From Treponema sp. (GTDB taxonomy: Bacteria > Spirochaetota > Spirochaetia > Treponematales > Breznakiellaceae): a stretch of 64,000 nucleotides of DNA. The position numbers and the translations under genes were made by a program. Below the pieces are notes generated by a model. It saw only the letters and a list, made by a program, of their open reading frames with translations, did not search any database and was not told the origin of the DNA. The DNA lies in NCBI GenBank assembly GCA_031265845.1, contig JAISCC010000148.1:1-64000 (forward strand), in the 5' to 3' direction. This document shows, piece after piece, positions 59,627 to 64,000 of this stretch. Position 1 is the first letter of the stretch. Every line of letters starts with the position of its first letter.

Positions 59627-60439
59627 ATGGAAAAGAAAAAAATACTGTTCATATCGGTGATCATTGGTCTCTTTTTATTCATTGCGATAGCGCTTCCTCT
59701 ATCGCTTCTTTCGTCTAAAGACAACGCGTTGGCCGCAGTCCCGCCTGCGGTCTCCGGTGTTCCCAAGCCGGAAGACACGCCTGCGGATCGCCCGGCTTCT
59801 ATGGATGTACGGGATGCGATTGTCAATCCGGCGGCTGAGCAGGCGCCGTCTGCGTCATCCGGAGGCCAGAATGTTGTTATCAACAACTACGATGCGTCTG
59901 GCGCTGTGGTTTCCGAAAGCAGATCCGCGCTTAATGAAGGGGAAACGGTAACGATTACCGTCGTACCTGCGGCGCCCGCCGCCCAAACGCCTGACGCAAC
60001 CCAAGCGCCGACGCCGCCCGCGTCTTCCCCGGCTCCAGCCGCATCACAGAGCGAGCAAAGCGCACAAAGCGTCCGCAGTACAGCCCCACCCGCACAGCCG
60101 AAACCTCCGGCAAGACCCGCAACAAAACCTGCGGCGCAACCCGCCGCGAAACCAGTGGCAAGCCCCGTGAAACCGCCAGCTTTTTCTGGCAAGTACAACT
60201 ACTGGATACAAACAGGTTCCTTTGCCACAAAGCCGCGCGCCGAAAACGTTCAAATAGCCCTTAAAGATAAGGGCATTTCCTCAAAAATTGAGTCGGCGGT
60301 CGTGAAAGGGAATAGTGTATACCGCGTCCGCACCGGTCCCTATACAACACATAATGAAGCGACCTACTGGTTGAAGCTCATCAAATCCATTGATATGGAG
60401 GGGCTTGATGAAAGCTGGATCGATCAGGTCTCCAAGTGA
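59627..60439 (+). CDS. SPOR-domain membrane protein
   Basis: N-terminal TM, Pro/Ala-rich linker, C-terminal YWIQTGSFATKPRAENVQIALKDKGISSKIESAVVKGNSVYRVRTGPYTTHNEA. Confidence 0.85.
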   Translation: MEKKKILFISVIIGLFLFIAIALPLSLLSSKDNALAAVPPAVSGVPKPEDTPADRPASMDVRDAIVNPAAEQAPSASSGGQNVVINNYDASGAVVSESRSALNEGETVTITVVPAAPAAQTPDATQAPTPPASSPAPAASQSEQSAQSVRSTAPPAQPKPPARPATKPAAQPAAKPVASPVKPPAFSGKYNYWIQTGSFATKPRAENVQIALKDKGISSKIESAVVKGNSVYRVRTGPYTTHNEATYWLKLIKSIDMEGLDESWIDQVSK

Positions 60440-60539
60440 GTTGTCGCGGCGCCTGATGAACCGTTCGCCAGAAACAAAAAAATGGCGCCGACATTGAAGA
60501 CACGCCGTCCGTCCAACGTCGGCGCCTGAAATAACTTTC

Positions 60540-61241
60540 TTACACTACTTCCAGTACCAACAAGGTCTTGGGATCGAGTTTTAGCGTCGCGGAAGACGGG
60601 GTGTACACATTTCTATCCTTGGATACGGAAAGCTCTATGTGGGAAAGCTTTTGCTCAAGCGTAATGATCACATCAATGATGTCAACATAATCTTTGATCA
60701 CAAGCGGGATTTTCCGGTTGTCATACACGCCTTCGGGCGCCGAGCAACTGTACCACACGGAAAGGTCAAGCTCAGACCCAAATTGCTTGATCGCCCTGAA
60801 AAAACCGGCGTCCGTAAGCGAGAAGTCAAGCCCGTCTATGATGAGGGCTTCGGCTTTGAAACCGCCTTCAACGATTAAGGAACGCAAGCTCTTCAATATC
60901 TGTTCGCGCGTCATGCCTTCTTGGTTGAAGTTCATCAACACCCTGTTTCTAACAAGGCTGTTTTTCACTTCATTTGCGTGTTCAAGACTCTTTTTTTTGG
61001 TGAATTCGTCAAAAATATCTTCGTACCATGAAAGAACATGGTCTACGTGCCTGACAAACGATACGTGGATGACTTTATGCGATTGCAACAGTTTATATAA
61101 GGCGATCTGCACCAGAACGGAGGTCTTGCCAATACCGTTAGGCGCCGCAATGACGCCGGTTTCCCCGCCCTTCAAGCCCCCATGAATAGATTGCTCAAAA
61201 ATCCGTATGGGGCTGCGCCGTATCAAATCTTCTATAGTCAT
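60540..61241 (-). CDS. RecA/KaiC-like P-loop ATPase, conserved hypothetical
   Basis: [30 protein letters not shown] Walker [10 protein letters not shown] Walker B-like. Confidence 0.75.
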   Translation of the reverse strand: MTIEDLIRRSPIRIFEQSIHGGLKGGETGVIAAPNGIGKTSVLVQIALYKLLQSHKVIHVSFVRHVDHVLSWYEDIFDEFTKKKSLEHANEVKNSLVRNRVLMNFNQEGMTREQILKSLRSLIVEGGFKAEALIIDGLDFSLTDAGFFRAIKQFGSELDLSVWYSCSAPEGVYDNRKIPLVIKDYVDIIDVIITLEQKLSHIELSVSKDRNVYTPSSATLKLDPKTLLVLEVV

Positions 61242-63325
61242 TTCTGCTCCTTCTTCCGCTTTTCTTCATATTCCTTGATGAGCGCATCAGAAATACTTGC
61301 CGGAACCTTCCCGTATTTCTCAAATTCCATAGAGAATTCAGCCTTGCCTTGGGTCATGCCCCGCAATGCGGGCGAGTAACCGAACATTTCACTCAACGGC
61401 ACTTCGGCTTCAACGCGGGAATTTATTCCATCTTCGGTGGACGAAACTATTATACCACGCCTTTGATTGATTGAGGCGAAAATATTTCCCTGAAATTCCG
61501 TCGGCCCTTCAACGGCAACCCGCATGATCGGTTCAAGGATGCAGGGCTTCGCCTTGGCGTACGCCTCATGGAACCCTCCGATTGCCGCCAACTGGAACGC
61601 GATGTCCGAAGAGTCCACCGGATGGGATTGACCGTCGTTGATGAGGCAGCGCACGTTGACGATGGGGAAGCCGATAAGCGACCCTTTCTGAATCGCATGA
61701 CGGAACCCTTTGTCGCAACTTGGAATGTATTCCGTGGGAATCGCGCCGCCCTTGATGTTGTCCACAAACTCATAGTCGATCTCGCAGGGTTCCATGTAGC
61801 CGGCCACACGGCCATATTGTCCTGAACCGCCGGTTTGTTTTTTGTGGGTGTAGTTGAATTCCGCCCGCACGGTGATGGCTTCACGGTACGCGACCTGCGG
61901 CATACCGGTTTCAACCTCGCAACTGTATTCACGTTTCATACGGGTGATGTACACGTCAAGGTGAAGCTCGCCCATGCCTTTGATGATGGTCTGATTCGAT
62001 TCAGGGTCCACGAGGGTCTGAAACGTGGGATCTTCTTTTGTGAACCGGTTGAGCGCCTTCGCCATTTGATCCGCTGATTTCTTGTCTTTCGGCGTAATGG
62101 CAAGCGATATGACGGGTTCCGGCACGTACATTGAAGACATGGCGTAATTGAGTCCGCCGCCGCAAAACGTGTCGCCGGACGCGCACTCAATGCCGAAAAG
62201 CGCCACGATGTCGCCCGGAACGCCCTCGCTGATGTCTTCCATTGTATTGGCGTGCATACGCACCAAGCGCCCTACCTTGAACCGCTTGCGCGCGCGAGTA
62301 TTCATAAGCTCATCGCCTTTTTTGAGTTCGCCTTGATAGATGCGTACATAGGTGAGTTGTCCGTATTTGCCATCTTCCAGTTTGAATCCAAGCGCGACCG
62401 TGGGTTTTTTTGCGTCCGCCGCCAGTTCCACGTGATCTTCGTTGTTGTCGATGTCAAGCGCGTAATTCTTCACCTCCGTGGGATTCGGCAGATAATACGT
62501 AACGCCGTCAAGCAGGGGCTGGACGCCCTTGTTTTTGTACGCTGACCCGACCATCACCGGCACCAGCTTCTCCGCCAGCGTTCCCTTGCGGATAGCCGTA
62601 CGGATGATGTTTTCGGATATAACCCCGCCTTCCATCAGCAGTTCCATGAGCGTATCGTCGAACATGGAAACCGCGTCAAGCATTTCCTCGCGGCGCTTCT
62701 CGACATCCGCCTTGAGGTGCGCCGGAATTTCCGCGATCCGCACGATTTCGCCTCTGTCGCCGTCAAAGTACAGGGCTTTTTGGGTTACAAGATCAACCAC
62801 GCCTTCAAGTTTGTCTTCAAGACCAATGGGGATTTGGATCATAACCGCGTTAAGCCCCAGTTTTTCCCGCAACTGATTTTTCACCTTGAAAGGGTTCGCG
62901 CCCGCTCGGTCGCATTTATTCACAAAGGCGATGCGCGGGACATGGTAGCGCTTGAGCTGCCTATCCACCGTGATGGACTGGGATTGAACGCCGCCCACCG
63001 CGCACAGCACGAGAATCGCGCCGTCCAGAACGCGCAAAGAACGCTCGACTTCAATGGTAAAGTCAACGTGTCCGGGCGTATCGATCAAATTGATGGTGTG
63101 TTCTTTCCATTCCACCTGAGTCGCGGCGCTCTGAATGGTGATGCCGCGCTCCCGCTCAATGTCCATGGAATCCATGGTCGCGCCCGCTCCGTCCTTGCCC
63201 CGCACTTCGCGGATGATATGGATTTTATTACTGTAGAACAAAATACGTTCAGAAAGCGTCGTCTTTCCTGAGTCAATGTGCGCGCTGATTCCGATGTTCC
63301 GCATCTTACAGATGTCGATGCTCAT
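61238..63325 (-). CDS. fusA: elongation factor G
   Basis: [61 protein letters not shown]; full-length EF-G domains. Confidence 0.96.
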   Translation of the reverse strand: MSIDICKMRNIGISAHIDSGKTTLSERILFYSNKIHIIREVRGKDGAGATMDSMDIERERGITIQSAATQVEWKEHTINLIDTPGHVDFTIEVERSLRVLDGAILVLCAVGGVQSQSITVDRQLKRYHVPRIAFVNKCDRAGANPFKVKNQLREKLGLNAVMIQIPIGLEDKLEGVVDLVTQKALYFDGDRGEIVRIAEIPAHLKADVEKRREEMLDAVSMFDDTLMELLMEGGVISENIIRTAIRKGTLAEKLVPVMVGSAYKNKGVQPLLDGVTYYLPNPTEVKNYALDIDNNEDHVELAADAKKPTVALGFKLEDGKYGQLTYVRIYQGELKKGDELMNTRARKRFKVGRLVRMHANTMEDISEGVPGDIVALFGIECASGDTFCGGGLNYAMSSMYVPEPVISLAITPKDKKSADQMAKALNRFTKEDPTFQTLVDPESNQTIIKGMGELHLDVYITRMKREYSCEVETGMPQVAYREAITVRAEFNYTHKKQTGGSGQYGRVAGYMEPCEIDYEFVDNIKGGAIPTEYIPSCDKGFRHAIQKGSLIGFPIVNVRCLINDGQSHPVDSSDIAFQLAAIGGFHEAYAKAKPCILEPIMRVAVEGPTEFQGNIFASINQRRGIIVSSTEDGINSRVEAEVPLSEMFGYSPALRGMTQGKAEFSMEFEKYGKVPASISDALIKEYEEKRKKEQK

Positions 63326-63789
63326 AACATAACTCTCCTCAAATTCCTATGTTCAAATTGTATTGGGCAAAACTAAACGCCGTACCACGTCGTCTGTTTT
63401 GCATATAGCGTTAAAATATAGCGCTATTTGCAAAAAAAATCAAGATATGGTTTGCTGGCAATGTAATAAAGGCGCTTCTGGAAATCCCGGTTGGGTTCCC
63501 GGCGGCGTCAGGCTACGAAAACCTCTGAAACCTGTCGAACCGCAGGTTCGCAACCGCAGGTTCGCGTTTTTAGAGGTTCCCATAAAAGGCTTTTTCAAAT
63601 CTCTTTGACAGGCTCTGGGAGTGAAGAGCGATGGCGCGGAAGGCGAGCCGCTGTGCGAGTTGGACAACCGCTTTTTGATCGCCATTTTATGTGTGAGGAG
63701 GCGTGAGGACAAAACGGCCTCCTCATGCGTTTCATGCTGGCATTTCTTGCTTTTTTATGCTATACTGGAAGGCAAGCTAGGGGGTGGAC

Positions 63790-64000
63790 ATGGAGGTAGT
63801 GACAGCGGAACAGGCCGTCGAGTGGGGCAAAAGCCTGAGTTTTGAAAAAGTCTGGGCGGCTTTGATGGAAGACCGCGAGCAGATGCGGAAGACCGATGAG
63901 CGGATGCGGAAAACTGACGAGCAGATAGCCGAAACCAGCAGAATAGTAGCTGAAACCAGCAGAAAAGTCGACGAATTGTCGAAAAATGTCGGCGGGCTTA
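63790..64000 (+). CDS. DUF3782-like coiled-coil protein, truncated by window end; paralog of 55271..55909
   Basis: MEVVTAEQAVEWGKSLSFEKVWAALMEDREQMRKTDERMRKTDEQIAETSRIVAETSRKVDELSKNVGGL...; KNVGGL is shared with QNVGGL in the 55271 ORF. Confidence 0.65.
   Translation, partial: MEVVTAEQAVEWGKSLSFEKVWAALMEDREQMRKTDERMRKTDEQIAETSRIVAETSRKVDELSKNVGGL

Noticed and set aside
1-64000. tRNA, rRNA, prophage or conventional defence islands
   Set aside because: No cloverleaf, rRNA, phage structural, restriction-modification or toxin-antitoxin pair could be supported by reading the sequence; tRNAscan-SE and HMM searches would be needed to exclude them.

Overview
The window looks like a chromosomal segment of a host-associated Treponema-like spirochaete, judged from gene content and order and not from any search. 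Housekeeping genes: mltG, cysK, NADP-icd, DNA polymerase III delta'/tau-like gene, folP-cdaA-cdaR(YbbR), tlyC/corC-like gene, TPR genes, bactofilin, rluA-like gene, M20 amidohydrolase, Rrf2 regulator, polA, coaE, SPOR-domain gene and fusA. There is also a MacAB/TolC-type efflux operon ending in an orphan histidine kinase, and a ~13.5 kb operon-like block with two carbohydrate ABC importers flanking NHL/TPR, Yip1-like and DUF5696-like genes. The most unusual feature is a layout that occurs three times, always on the minus strand: sigma70-like promoter, a 15-nt C homopolymer in the transcribed leader, secreted or surface protein gene(s), and an HU-like + DUF4469-like (Ig-fold) DNA-binding protein gene, with a locus-specific 22- or 23-bp tandem repeat array at or just past the end of that gene. 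The three loci lie at ~15.66-18.15 kb, ~37.2-40.7 kb and ~51.75-55.21 kb. In the third, C15 sits nine codons after a good SD+ATG and puts the start out of frame with a signal peptide and outer-membrane-type protein (16 or 13 Cs would restore it), which looks like a phase-variable contingency locus. A RAYT/Y1 transposase gene carries a GTGTCAGACAC palindrome in its own 3' end. The same palindrome is dispersed through the window and forms a ~20-unit array just upstream of the efflux operon. Degenerate IS200-like and IS481-like remnants and an acetyltransferase pseudogene are also present. No rRNA, tRNA or CRISPR was recognised.
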